Part shown: piece after piece, positions 51,577-61,500 of the stretch | Numbering within the stretch: position 1 is the stretch's first letter | Layout: every line of letters starts with the position of its first letter | Assembly: GCF_001593005.1 (NCBI RefSeq) | Contig: NZ_LQZQ01000049.1 | Location: 351,058 to 415,057 of the forward strand | Source: Roseivirga ehrenbergii | Lineage (GTDB): Bacteria > Bacteroidota > Bacteroidia > Cytophagales > Cyclobacteriaceae | Reading direction: 5' to 3' | Length of the DNA stretch: 64,000 nucleotides | The notes under the pieces: generated by a model | Told to the model about the DNA's origin: nothing | The model's database searches: none | What the model saw: the letters and a program-made list of their open reading frames with translations, nothing else | Translations under genes and position numbers: made by a program

Positions 51577-52947
51577 ATGGATACCGAAATACTCGCCCGA
51601 ATACAGTTCGCCTTCACTATTGCTTTCCATTACATTTACCCGCCTCTGAGTATTGGCTTAGGGGTAATTCTTGTAATTATGGAAGGAATGTATCTCCGCA
51701 CGAAAAAGGAGATTTACCATACCATGACCCGCTTCTGGGTAAAAATATTTGCTTTGATTTTTGGTATAGGCGTAGCTACCGGAATTGTAATGGAGTTTGA
51801 GTTTGGCACCAATTGGGCTACTTATTCTCGCTATGTAGGCGATATTTTTGGGAGTGCACTTGCTGCCGAAGGACTTTTTGCCTTTGCATTAGAATCTGGT
51901 TTTTTGGGTATTCTCCTTTTTGGTTGGAACCGTGTAAAACCTTGGGTGCATTTCGTATCAACCATTGGAGTAGCATTCGGCTCTATGTTTTCTGCCGTTT
52001 GGATTGTGGTGGCCAACAGCTGGCAACAGACCCCCGCTGGTTTCAAAATTGTAGGTGAGGGAATGAACCAAAAAGCGGAAATCACCGATTTCTGGGCCAT
52101 GGTTTTTAATCCATCCTCTGTCGATCGGCTTTCACATGTTTTAATAGGAGCCTTTCTGGCAGGCGCCTTTTTAGTGATAAGTGTTAACGCATATTACATT
52201 CTTAAAGGGCGCTATTTAGAAATTGCCAAGCCTGCGTTCAAAATAGCCTTGGTGGTGGTCATCGTAGCCTCTTTTGCCCAATTGTTTACCGGACACCGAT
52301 CAGCAGATGGAGTTGCTGAGTATCAGCCCGCTAAGCTTGCTGCTTTCGAAGGTCACTATGATAGTTTGGCCGTGGGTGATATGTACCTTTTTGGTTGGGT
52401 AGATCACGATAACAAAGAGGTGACGGGGTTGAAGATTCCTAAATTTCTCACTTTCCTTATCCATCAAGATTTTACTACGCAAATTAAGGGGTTAGACTAC
52501 TTTCCTGAAGATGAAATTCCCGGACAAGTCAATGCTGTTTTTCAATTTTATCATATTATGGTTGCTATAGGCATGGTGTTGATTGGGCTTAGTATTCTGT
52601 CTATATACCTTTGGTGGAAGGGCAAACTGTTTAAATACCGATGGTTTTTGGTATTGATGGCTTGGGCGGTTTTTCTTCCTCAGATTGCGAATCAGGTAGG
52701 CTGGTTTGCTGCAGAAATGGGAAGACAACCTTGGGTGGTTTATGGCTTGTTAAGAACCGATGAAGCATTTTCTCAGGCAGTAACAGCTAATCAAATTCTA
52801 TTTACGCTTATTCTTTTCTTCTTTGTGTATCTGCTTCTTTTTGTGCTCTTTATCTATCTGCTCAATAAGAAAATTAAGCATGGGCCTTACGATGACCGTT
52901 TGGAAGATGATAGGCCAAATCAATCCGAACAAGCATTTAACTTATAA
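51577..52947 (+). CDS. cydA: Cytochrome bd quinol oxidase subunit I
   Basis: The 456-residue subunit carries the haem and quinol sites. [13 protein letters not shown] contains the haem b595 His ligand near residue 18, the segment ending [16 protein letters not shown] contains conserved acidic residues, and [18 protein letters not shown] is the GRQPW signature. The Q-loop is short, as in the widespread short-Q group. The enzyme reduces O2 to water with high affinity in the inner membrane. The gene starts 58 bp after the small membrane protein gene and precedes cydB by 5 bp. Confidence 0.96.
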   Translation: MDTEILARIQFAFTIAFHYIYPPLSIGLGVILVIMEGMYLRTKKEIYHTMTRFWVKIFALIFGIGVATGIVMEFEFGTNWATYSRYVGDIFGSALAAEGLFAFALESGFLGILLFGWNRVKPWVHFVSTIGVAFGSMFSAVWIVVANSWQQTPAGFKIVGEGMNQKAEITDFWAMVFNPSSVDRLSHVLIGAFLAGAFLVISVNAYYILKGRYLEIAKPAFKIALVVVIVASFAQLFTGHRSADGVAEYQPAKLAAFEGHYDSLAVGDMYLFGWVDHDNKEVTGLKIPKFLTFLIHQDFTTQIKGLDYFPEDEIPGQVNAVFQFYHIMVAIGMVLIGLSILSIYLWWKGKLFKYRWFLVLMAWAVFLPQIANQVGWFAAEMGRQPWVVYGLLRTDEAFSQAVTANQILFTLILFFFVYLLLFVLFIYLLNKKIKHGPYDDRLEDDRPNQSEQAFNL

Positions 52948-52952
52948 GCGCT

Positions 52953-53990
52953 ATGGAAACATTTTTAGGCATAGAATATACAACTTGGTGGTTTTTGATT
53001 TTAGGTGCCACAGTAACTGGTTATGCGATTCTCGATGGCTTCGATATGGGCGTAGGAGCAATCCATCTCTTCTTTAAGAAAGAAGAAAGTAGAAGGATAG
53101 CTATTAATGCTATAGGTCCGGTTTGGGACGGAAATGAGGTATGGCTTGTGATTACAGGAGGAGTGCTTTTTGCAGCCTTTCCTCCCGTATATGCTACTCT
53201 CTTTTCGGGACTCTACATTCCTTTGATGCTCTTTTTAGTGATGATTATTTTCAGAGCAGTTTCCATTGAGTTCAGAGGGAAAGAAAAGATGGCCTGGTGG
53301 CGTAAAACCTGGGATATTTCTTTCAGTATTTCTAGTACAATAATGGCCATTGCTTTGGGTATGGTAATCGGAAATGTATTACAAGGAATGCCTATTGGAG
53401 CCGATGGTGAATTTAGCCGAGAAACGGATTTTTCATTTGTAAATCCTTTCAGTGTATTAACTGGCGTCACATCCCTTTCGCTTTTTATGCTCCATGGAGC
53501 TTTGTATTTGGGGATGAAAACCGAAGGGCGTCTGTATGCTAGGTTAACCGTCATCATAAAAAACACTACCATCTTTTTTGTACTTAGTTTGTTGCACCTT
53601 ACTTTTTACACTTTACTGTATGTGCCTCATCTTTCTGAAAAACTAAAAGAGGCCGAATGGCTATTCATATTGCCTGCCTGTCTTGTGTTTTTAGTGGCTA
53701 ACATTACCCGCCTTGTATCGAAGAGGAAATATAAATGGGCTTTCGCTTCATCTTCGGGAGTTATTGCTTCCCTTTTGTTATTGGTAGCCTTTGAGCTTTT
53801 TCCAGTTATGCTTTTTTCTTCGATTAACCCTGACTACAGTTTAACTCTGACTAATGCTACGGCTTCTGAGAAGTCTTTAAGCATTATGCTCACCATTGCC
53901 ATGATTGCTGTTCCGCTTATAGCTATATATACCTTTTTCGTGTTCTGGACATTCAGAGGTAAGGTCAAGATCGATGATCATAGTTATTAA
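52953..53990 (+). CDS. cydB: Cytochrome bd quinol oxidase subunit II
   Basis: The 345-residue protein has about nine membrane helices and the CydB marks WWFLILGATVTGYAILDGFD, MGVGAIHLFF and IGPVWDGNEVWLVITGG. It pairs with CydA to complete the oxidase. Five bases separate it from cydA. No cydX-like ORF lies in the 113 bp downstream, and the cydDC maturation genes are not in the window. Confidence 0.96.
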   Translation: METFLGIEYTTWWFLILGATVTGYAILDGFDMGVGAIHLFFKKEESRRIAINAIGPVWDGNEVWLVITGGVLFAAFPPVYATLFSGLYIPLMLFLVMIIFRAVSIEFRGKEKMAWWRKTWDISFSISSTIMAIALGMVIGNVLQGMPIGADGEFSRETDFSFVNPFSVLTGVTSLSLFMLHGALYLGMKTEGRLYARLTVIIKNTTIFFVLSLLHLTFYTLLYVPHLSEKLKEAEWLFILPACLVFLVANITRLVSKRKYKWAFASSSGVIASLLLLVAFELFPVMLFSSINPDYSLTLTNATASEKSLSIMLTIAMIAVPLIAIYTFFVFWTFRGKVKIDDHSY

Positions 53991-54022
53991 ATCAGGTATT
54001 TGAGCGTACTGGCCTAGGTTCT

Positions 54023-54066
54023 GTAACAAATGTAACTAAGCCCAAAGGCTAAAGATTGTACATTTG
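54023..54066 (+). promoter_or_regulatory. Crp/Fnr-type operator plus -7 element of the rhodanese genes
   Basis: GTAAC-AAAT-GTAAC at 54023-54036 differs from the perfect palindrome at 44278 by one half-site base. It is followed after exactly 22 bp by TACATTTG (TAnnTTTG) at 54059-54066. As at the efflux operon there is no TTG -33 element, the expected form of an activator-dependent promoter. Confidence 0.6.
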
Positions 54067-54103
54067 TTTCATTGAAAATAAGCGTTAGATAAAACAAGAA
54101 GTA

Positions 54104-54388
54104 ATGAATATAGAAGAACTAATCAATCAGGGTAAAGCCAGTATAGTGGATGTACGTTCGCCAGAAGAATTTAGGGGAGGGCATGTAGCCAATTCGGTAA
54201 ACATTCCTTTGCCTGAGGTTCCTCAGCGGATTGATGAACTTAAAGCCATGAAGGCACCATTGGTATTGTGTTGCGCATCAGGAAATCGCAGTGGCCAAGC
54301 CGAACAATTTCTTTCGAGCTACGGCATCGAGTGCTATAATGGAGGCAGCTGGTTAGATGTAAATTATGTTCAGTCTAAAAACGTTTAA
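54104..54388 (+). CDS. Single-domain rhodanese
   Basis: The 94-residue protein is one rhodanese domain: IVDVRSPEEFRGGHVANSVN, NIPLPEV and the active-site loop LVLCCASGNRSGQA, with the persulfide Cys in CASGNR. There is no signal peptide, so it acts in the cytosol. It should move sulfane sulfur or relieve sulfide or cyanide stress. It is followed 5 bp later by a second rhodanese; both lie behind the Crp-type operator. Confidence 0.92.
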   Translation: MNIEELINQGKASIVDVRSPEEFRGGHVANSVNIPLPEVPQRIDELKAMKAPLVLCCASGNRSGQAEQFLSSYGIECYNGGSWLDVNYVQSKNV

Positions 54389-54393
54389 GAGCA

Positions 54394-54711
54394 ATGTTAG
54401 AAGGATTAAAAAGATTGTTCGGTTTAGGGCCAAAAGTCGATTTTAGGGAACTTGTTCAGCAGGGAGCTGTTGTTCTAGATGTACGCTCGAAGGGCGAATT
54501 TGCAGGAGGGCATATCAATGGCTCGATCAATATTTCGGTAGATACTTTAGGTGCCAACTTGAGTAGATTGAAGAATAAAGATAAACCCATTATTACCTGT
54601 TGTGCTTCGGGCATGCGAAGTGCTTCGGCCAAGAATATTCTAAAAGCCAATGGTTATACACAAGTGTATAATGGTGGTGGTTGGTCAAGTCTTCAGCATA
54701 AAATTAGATAG
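54394..54711 (+). CDS. Single-domain rhodanese with amphipathic N-terminus
   Basis: The 105-residue protein opens with a short amphipathic stretch (MLEGLKRLFGLGPKVDF) that may touch the membrane. The rhodanese domain follows: VVLDVRSKGEFAGGHINGSI and the loop IITCCASGMRSASA with the active Cys in CASGMRS. It differs enough from its neighbour to be an old duplicate or a separate class. It lies 18 bp before the dps gene, so sulfur and iron/oxidant protection genes share a transcript. Confidence 0.92.
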   Translation: MLEGLKRLFGLGPKVDFRELVQQGAVVLDVRSKGEFAGGHINGSINISVDTLGANLSRLKNKDKPIITCCASGMRSASAKNILKANGYTQVYNGGGWSSLQHKIR

Positions 54712-54729
54712 ACATTAAACCGTAAAATT

Positions 54730-55206
54730 ATGGACAACACAAACGCAATTGGGCTTGAAAGCACTAAGGCCGAGAAATTAGCTAAAAAGTTAAATGAGTT
54801 ATTGGCCAATTATTCAATTTTTTACCAAAACACACGCGGTGCACACTGGAATATCAAGGGTGAGAAGTTTTTTGAACTTCATGTGAAATTCGAAGAGTTG
54901 TATAATGACTTAGTACTTAAAATTGATGAGTTAGCAGAACGAATTTTGACCTTAGGACACACCCCAGAACATAATTACTCAAAGTATGCTGCCAGTTCTT
55001 CCATTAAGGAAAGTAGTGAAGTAACCAACGGAGTAAGGGCTGTAGAAAACATCTTGAACTCCTTTAAAATGGTGATAACGCTACAACGCGAAATTTTAGA
55101 TTTAGCAGCTGATGCCAATGACGAAGGAACAAACGCTTTGATGAGCGATTACATCAGAGAACAAGAAAAGCTAGTTTGGATGTATTCTTCATTTTTGAAT
55201 AGATAA
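54730..55206 (+). CDS. dps: Dps-like ferritin (DNA-protection during starvation)
   Basis: The 158-residue protein has the four-helix Dps layout. The ferroxidase site shared between subunits is visible as NTRGAHWNIKGEKFFELHVK followed by FEELYNDLVLKIDELAERIL (the His, Asp and Glu in the usual spacing). It oxidises Fe(II) with peroxide and stores the iron in a 12-subunit shell. The Lys-rich N-terminus (TKAEKLAKKLNELL) may help DNA contact. It is the last gene of the rhodanese operon, followed by a strong terminator. Confidence 0.9.
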   Translation: MDNTNAIGLESTKAEKLAKKLNELLANYSIFYQNTRGAHWNIKGEKFFELHVKFEELYNDLVLKIDELAERILTLGHTPEHNYSKYAASSSIKESSEVTNGVRAVENILNSFKMVITLQREILDLAADANDEGTNALMSDYIREQEKLVWMYSSFLNR

Positions 55207-55228
55207 GAATAGCATAGAATTGATTTCG

Positions 55229-55268
55229 AAAAACTCCCTGAAGGCAGAAGCTTTTAGGGAGTTTTTTT
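55229..55268 (+). terminator. Rho-independent terminator after dps
   Basis: AAAAACTCCCT pairs with AGGGAGTTTTT, an 11-bp stem that runs into seven T residues, 23 bp after the dps stop codon. Confidence 0.85.
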
Positions 55269-55555
55269 ATGCTTTAACAGAAGAATGAGACAGGGTTGGT
55301 TGGTAAATAAGATGGTGAATTCGAAAACAGGTTTGGTTTAAAAAATTAAAAATGCTTATTCTGCTTTGGCTTTTTACATGAGGCTATATGAAATTTATTA
55401 TCACTCAAATAATACACATAGCTTAGCATTAATAAAAGGAAAAGTGAATTAGGAAAGAGAGGCGAAAGGTGTTTACTTCAAACCATACTATTGACTGCTT
55501 TTCGTGAGAGGATCAGCATTGGTACAAAATGCTTCAACCTAAATAGCAAAGCTAC
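55269..55555. other. Intergenic, no feature seen
   Basis: AT-rich spacer before the TPR histidine kinase. I see no ORF, palindrome or clear -7 element, and no TYATCG repeats like those of the other kinase. Confidence 0.4.
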
Positions 55556-57493
55556 ATGAAATGGATGCTTCCTCGTAACCTCTTGATTTTCCTCTTTGTG
55601 TATTCTGTATCGCTAAACGCTCAGCAAAGCCCTATAGATAGTCTTAAACAATTGTTAATAGGTCACCAGGATAACATTGAAAAGGCACAGATCTACAGAG
55701 AATTGACCATTAAATACGATAGAGTTAATCAGGATTCTGCACTTTATTTTGCGGATAAACAGATTAAGCTTTCGAAAAAAATCAACTACGCGGAAGGAGA
55801 GTACAAAGCCTACTATTCAAAAGGGGTTTCTTATTTCAGGAAAAACGTAAAAGACTCGGCCTTATATTACTTTCAGAAGTCTTATGATGATGCTTTGGCC
55901 GCTCAAGATACTATACAGGCAAATCAATCTTTGGGAAGTGTAGGGGCTTTGAATATACTGCTCGGCAATTATGAAATGGCCCTAGAGTCATTTTTGGCCA
56001 GACTGGAAATGTTAAAAAGATATCCTAATCCTGCAGCTGAGCAAACCGTGTATAACAATATGGCCAGTGTCTACGATAGGCTGGAACAATACGATCAAGC
56101 CATTGTGTACCACCATAAGTCGCTTAAGCTTAAACTGCAAGCGGAAGATATCAATGGGATTATGACATCCTATCAAAACCTTGGCGCTGCATTTACCAAA
56201 TTAGACAATGAAGATTCTGCCCTGAATTACTCCAGAAAAGCTTTTAAAATCGCTGAACAACTGGACAATAAGAATGTTATGGCCGCCACCCTTTCGAATA
56301 TAGGGACATTCTATACGCGAGAGGCACACTTTTCATACGACTCGGCCTCGATATATCTAAATAAAAGTTTGGCCATTGCTAGAGAAGTAGATGATAAAGA
56401 TGGTATGGCAAGATCATATTCGAATTTGTCCACTATTAATTTGACCGTAAAAAACTACCAAAAATCTTTAGACCTGGCACTTAAGGCACTTCCTTTATTT
56501 GAGTCTTTAGGGTATAAGAATGACATTTCAGAAACTGTAAATGATATCGCCCTATCCTTTGAAAAGTTGGGGAGATACCCTGAAGCATACGCCTACCTAA
56601 GACGACACAAAAACCTAGATGATTCTCTATATACCGAAGAAACCACGAGGGCAATTAGTGAGATGCAGACCAAATATGAAACAGAAAAAAAGGATCAAGA
56701 CTTGGCTCTTCAATCAGCACAACTAACCGAAAAGCAACTAGAATTAGAGCAACAGCATTTACTAAGAAATGGAGCCATAGCTGGTGCTGTCTTGTTAGGT
56801 ATTGTTGCTTTCCTTATCTATCGAATCAAAACAAAGAGTAATAAGGAAATCACCTCTAAAAATGAGCTTTTGAGTAAATCTCTATCCGAAAGAGAAGCGC
56901 TGTTAAAGGAGATTCACCACAGGGTTAAAAACAACCTTCAAATCATTGCGAGTTTACTCTACCTACAATCTGATGAGTCGGAAAATCAAGATGTTAGAAG
57001 GTTATTAGAAGAAGGGCAGGGTAGAGTACGTTCAATGGCACTTATTCATCAGAAGCTCTATGAGAATGATGATCTAAAGCATATTCCCTTCGATGATTAT
57101 TTAAAAGAATTGATTGGAGAAATAAAGCTGTCGTTTGGTGATATGGCTAAAAATATTGAGTTGCAAGTGGAAGCCAAAGATGTATTCTTCGATGTAGATA
57201 CAGCCGTTCCGCTTGGGCTTATTATTAATGAGTTGAGCACCAATGCCTTCAAATATGCTTATGCAAAACGAGTGGGAGGCGGGGTATTTAAAGTGGTGTT
57301 AAAAAAAGAGGGAGGCGAATACCGTATGACTGTTTCAGACAATGGTCATGGAATTCCTGATGAAGTATTGAACGCGACTCAGTCATCTTCTTTAGGTTTG
57401 AAACTCACCCGAATGTTGAGCGATCAGTTGGAAGGAGAATACAACTTCGACAATAGTAATGGAACTACCTTTGACCTCAAGTTTGCAGTTTAA
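55556..57493 (+). CDS. TPR-containing histidine kinase (HisKA_2 / HWE-type)
   Basis: The 645-residue protein has a signal peptide, then TPR-type helical pairs over about 25-370 (YNNMASVYDRLEQYDQAIVY; ATLSNIGTFYTREAHF; SEMQTKYETEKKD linker). One membrane helix (about 402-420, IAGAVLLGIVAFLIY) leads to a cytosolic kinase with EIHHRVKNNLQ (phosphoacceptor H455) and a HATPase (IINELSTNAFKYAYAKR, VSDNGHGIPDE, SSLGLKLTRML). The TPR part is outside the inner membrane and probably binds protein or peptide. Its stop overlaps the ATG of the LytTR regulator by one base, so they form a pair. Confidence 0.92.
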   Translation: MKWMLPRNLLIFLFVYSVSLNAQQSPIDSLKQLLIGHQDNIEKAQIYRELTIKYDRVNQDSALYFADKQIKLSKKINYAEGEYKAYYSKGVSYFRKNVKDSALYYFQKSYDDALAAQDTIQANQSLGSVGALNILLGNYEMALESFLARLEMLKRYPNPAAEQTVYNNMASVYDRLEQYDQAIVYHHKSLKLKLQAEDINGIMTSYQNLGAAFTKLDNEDSALNYSRKAFKIAEQLDNKNVMAATLSNIGTFYTREAHFSYDSASIYLNKSLAIAREVDDKDGMARSYSNLSTINLTVKNYQKSLDLALKALPLFESLGYKNDISETVNDIALSFEKLGRYPEAYAYLRRHKNLDDSLYTEETTRAISEMQTKYETEKKDQDLALQSAQLTEKQLELEQQHLLRNGAIAGAVLLGIVAFLIYRIKTKSNKEITSKNELLSKSLSEREALLKEIHHRVKNNLQIIASLLYLQSDESENQDVRRLLEEGQGRVRSMALIHQKLYENDDLKHIPFDDYLKELIGEIKLSFGDMAKNIELQVEAKDVFFDVDTAVPLGLIINELSTNAFKYAYAKRVGGGVFKVVLKKEGGEYRMTVSDNGHGIPDEVLNATQSSSLGLKLTRMLSDQLEGEYNFDNSNGTTFDLKFAV

Positions 57494-58266
57494 TGGAGAA
57501 GGTAAGAGTATTAGTAGTTGAAGACGAAGTAATCATCGCACAGTCCATCATCAGCATGATTGAGAAAATGGGCTATGAATGTGTAGGAACAGCCATTCGT
57601 GCTACTAAAGGACTAGAACTAGCGAAAACATTAAAGCCCGATATTGCATTGCTAGATATTAATCTAAAAGGAGAAGAAACGGGCATATGGCTGGCTGGTG
57701 AGTTGAAAAGAGAACTCAATATTCCGTATGTATTTTTAACCTCTTTGGGCGATAAAAAGACCATTGAAGAAGCTACATCAACCATGCCGTATGGGTATTT
57801 ATTAAAGCCTGTGGCTCAGCAAAGCGTTTATGCTGCTATTGAAACAGCCTTGGCAAGGTTCAGCCAAGAAAACAAAACGCCAGCCCAAAAAGAAGCAACT
57901 CTTTCTGTGAGTAAATCATTTGATGAAAAAGAGGAAGAAAAGCCATCCTTGCTCATTAAGGATGCACTCTTTATCAAAGATGAGTATCAGTACGTGAAAA
58001 TCATCCTTTCCGAAATTGACTACATAAAATCAGACGGGAATTACATTGAAATCCACAGTCAAGGGAAGAAGAAAGTTCTCAAGGAAACCCTCAAAAATAT
58101 GGAGACCAAATTACCTGCTGATATCTTCTTTCAGACCCACCGGTCGTATTTGGTAAATGTAGAAAAGATTGAAAGCATTGGTGGCAATAGTATTAAAGTC
58201 AATAATGAAGAATTGCCCATTGTGAAAGAAAGAAGAGATGCACTTTTGGCCTATTTGCCAGGCTGA
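57493..58266 (+). CDS. LytTR-family response regulator
   Basis: The 257-residue protein has a receiver domain (E10-D11-E12, phospho-acceptor D55 in LLDINLKG, the Lys of YLLKPV), a charged linker (about 130-150) and a LytTR DNA-binding domain (EIDYIKSDGNYIEIHSQG; IFFQTHRSYLVNVEKIESIG). It is the partner of the TPR kinase directly upstream (one-base overlap). The giant adhesin gene begins 301 bp downstream and could be a target; the intervening DNA holds a 23-24 bp direct repeat. Confidence 0.93.
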   Translation: MEKVRVLVVEDEVIIAQSIISMIEKMGYECVGTAIRATKGLELAKTLKPDIALLDINLKGEETGIWLAGELKRELNIPYVFLTSLGDKKTIEEATSTMPYGYLLKPVAQQSVYAAIETALARFSQENKTPAQKEATLSVSKSFDEKEEEKPSLLIKDALFIKDEYQYVKIILSEIDYIKSDGNYIEIHSQGKKKVLKETLKNMETKLPADIFFQTHRSYLVNVEKIESIGGNSIKVNNEELPIVKERRDALLAYLPG

Positions 58267-58351
58267 AAATTCAGTTGATCACCTCCATTTCTAAACCTGT
58301 TTTCTAACCACTGATTTCATGATCAACTGTTCTCCTGATTTCTGATTCACC

Positions 58352-58398
58352 GATTACTGATATACTGTTGTCCTGATTTACCGATATACTGATCTCCT
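58352..58398. repeat. Imperfect 23-24 bp tandem repeat upstream of the adhesin
   Basis: Two adjacent units, both beginning GATT and sharing GATATACTG 24 bp apart (58359-58367 and 58383-58391), ending TTGTCCT or TCTCCT. A partial third unit lies just upstream. The rest of 58267-58567 is T/C-rich with no ORF or terminator visible. Confidence 0.45.
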
Positions 58399-58567
58399 GC
58401 TCTCTAATTCCTTAAAATTTTCATCCCCAGCTTTCCCGTTTTCACCCACCAACTCTGTGGCTTGGTCAATCATTTTTTATGTAGCCATGATCTCGCAATA
58501 CATTCGATAGACTCTTTCTGATAATTGGGTCAAGTAAAGAACGTATTTAGAACCAACCCACTAGAAT

Positions 58568-61500
58568 ATGAATACCTCCCGTAAAGCACCCATAAGCCTT
58601 AGATTTCCTCTCAGAGGAATTCAGCTGCTTATCGCACTCCTTCTGTCATTTTTTATTTTTAGCAAGGCAGAAGCTCAAATCACTCTTGCGAATAGCCTTT
58701 CTGATTCCGATAATGATGGTTCTCTAATTATTAAGCGCACTAGTAATTCAGACGCATCAACTACTCCGTTTTTCTATTCGGGAATGGATGATAGTGCACC
58801 AAAGGTCGATGAGAATATCTACATATCTAGTTTTACACCCTATACTGTACCAGTGCCTGTCACAGTGATTGATTTTACTGGTGAAGGATGGTCAAATAGT
58901 CAAAACTTGGGTGCATCGCTGACAAGATCCGATTTTGTATTTAGTCATTACAATTCTTCTTTGGTTCCAACTGCCATATATGCCAGCATATTCGGTGAGG
59001 GTTTTCCATTTACTAACCCAGATTGGTCTCTCCGTATTGATAAGGCGTATCTAGTAATCAAAAAGACTGACGGAAGTGAGTTTGATTTTCAGAGTCTGTA
59101 TGCAATAGGGGTTGATGATCAGACGGTTAGCATTTCAGGTTATAGAAACACAAAGTCTGTAGCAACCACCTCAGCGGCAACGAGCATTTCTGGTGCTAGA
59201 ATTTCGCCTAGCACTTTGGATGGAGGCTTTGCGAATGTAGATAGCGTGGTGGTGAGCAACCCAAATGGTATTTTGGATACATTTAACTTTGCTCCTCCAA
59301 CTGATCTGGCTCCTCCAGATGTGAAGAAGATTTTGGTTGCCAGCTCACCTTCAGGCAGTGCTACATCTATTAACTATACTGTAAGCTTTTATGAAAGCGC
59401 CAACAATCTTAGTATAGATGACTTTCAGTTAACAAAAACGGGAACAGCGCAAGGTACTATTAGTGCCATAAGTGCGGTATCTGGAACTTCAGTGAATGTA
59501 ACCGTTAATGCAATTTCAGGAGACGGTACATTAAGGTTAGACTTAAAAAGCAATACCAATATTACAGATGACCTTGGGAACGGGAATAATAATAATGGAT
59601 ATGTACAAGCCTATACTGGGGGAGTAAGCCATACGGTAGATTTTACTGCCCCCACAGGTTATACAGTGAGCTTTGATCAAACATCTGTCAATGCTGTTAA
59701 CAAATCGAACATAAGTTTTACTTTTTCAGGAGCCGAAGTTGGGGGTACTTATTCATATGATTTCTCCAGTAGCAGTGGTGGGAGTGCTAGTACAACTGGG
59801 AGGAGTGTTTTAAGCTCCAGTAAAACGGTTGGATTGAGTGAAATGGAAATTTTAGGAGATGGTACGGTTACATTAAATTTTACACATAAAGATGCGGCTG
59901 GTAATACTGGCAATACAGTTACAAAAACAATAATTAAGGATACGGTACTACCAGTTTTTGAAAATAGCACACCATCGTCTTCCAATATAGGTGAGAAGAT
60001 ATTTGACCTTAATCTTGATATGAATGAAGCTGGCAAGCTTTACTATGTGATTGTACCTGATGGGGCTACTGCCCCTACAGCTGCTGATGTAAAGGCAGGG
60101 AATGCTAATGGAGGAGGTACACCTGTAACTGGCGGTAACGCCTCAGTAACTACTGGAGGCTTTTCTAATACCTTTAATGTCGCAGGTCTATCTATCGTTA
60201 CGGCATATGACGTGTATGCTATTGCAGAAGATGTCGCTGGCAACCTTGTTAATACAGTATCGAAAATTGATGTTGCTACCGTGGATCTTAATGATCCAGT
60301 TTTCACTTCACCCACAACAGCCAACTTTGCAGAAAACGGTACAGGCACTGCTTATACCGCAGTAGCCACAGATGCCAATACTATTACCTATAGTTTAGGA
60401 AATGCGAAAGATGAAGCACTATTCAATATCGTTGGAGCAACGGGAGTAGTTACCTTCAAAAATGCACCGGACTTTGAAAATCCAACGGATGGTAATACCG
60501 ACAATGCTTATGTGATCAATGTTATTGCCAATGACGGAACCCATTCGGTTAATCAGGATGTAACCATTACCGTTACAGATATTGATGAAATTAATCCAGT
60601 ATTTACTTCGGCCACCACAGCCAACTTTGCAGAAAACGGAACAGGTACTGCTTATACAGTTGTAGCTACAGATGTCAACACTGTTACCTATAGTTTAGGC
60701 AATGCAAAAGATGAAGCATTGTTCAATATTGTTGGGACAACAGGAGTAGTCACTTTTAAGAACGCTCCAGACTATGAAAACCCAGCAGACGGAAATACCG
60801 ACAATGCCTATGTGATCAATGTGATTGCTAGTGATGGTAGAAACTCTGTCAATCAAAATGTAACTATTACTGTTACAGACATTGATGAAATTAACCCAGT
60901 ATTTACTTCAGCTACCACGGCCAACTTTGCAGAAAACGGGATAGGTGCTGCTTATACAGTTGTAGCTACAGATGCCAATGCTTTGACTTATAGCCTGAGC
61001 GGTTGTTTTGACGATGCGCTGTTCAATATCGCCAACGGAGTTGTAACCTTTAAGAACACTCCAGACTTTGAAACCCCTGTTGATGTAGATGCCAATAATA
61101 CTTACGTAATCAATGTGGTTGCTAGCGATGGTGTAAATTCTGTGAATCAGGATGTGACCATCACAGTCACTAATGTAAATGAAGACCCTTCAATTACGTC
61201 CAATGCAGTCACTGCAGGAAATGATAATGCTACTTATACATATAATATAACTACAAGCGATATAGACAATGATGCAGTAACTGTAACAGCAACTGTAAAA
61301 CCTGATTGGCTTTCACTTAGTTCAAGTGCAACTGTTTCAACGTTTGCGGGGTCAGGAACTTCTGGTTATGCCGATGGTACTGGAACAGCCGCTAGCTTTG
61401 GTCAGCCTTTTGGGATGGTTGTGGATAACACAGGTAATCTATATGTGTCCTCTTATAGTCATCGCATTCGAAAAATAACTCCCGCTGGAGTAGTAAGTAT

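Noticed and set aside
59749..60348. Two open frames antisense to the adhesin
   Set aside because: The plus-strand frame is continuous with clear domain repeats; the antisense frames come from its Thr/Val/Gly-rich codons.
60293..61180. Possible CRISPR-like array because of regular repeats
   Set aside because: The 300-bp period keeps one reading frame and encodes cadherin-like domains; there are no short repeats with unique spacers.
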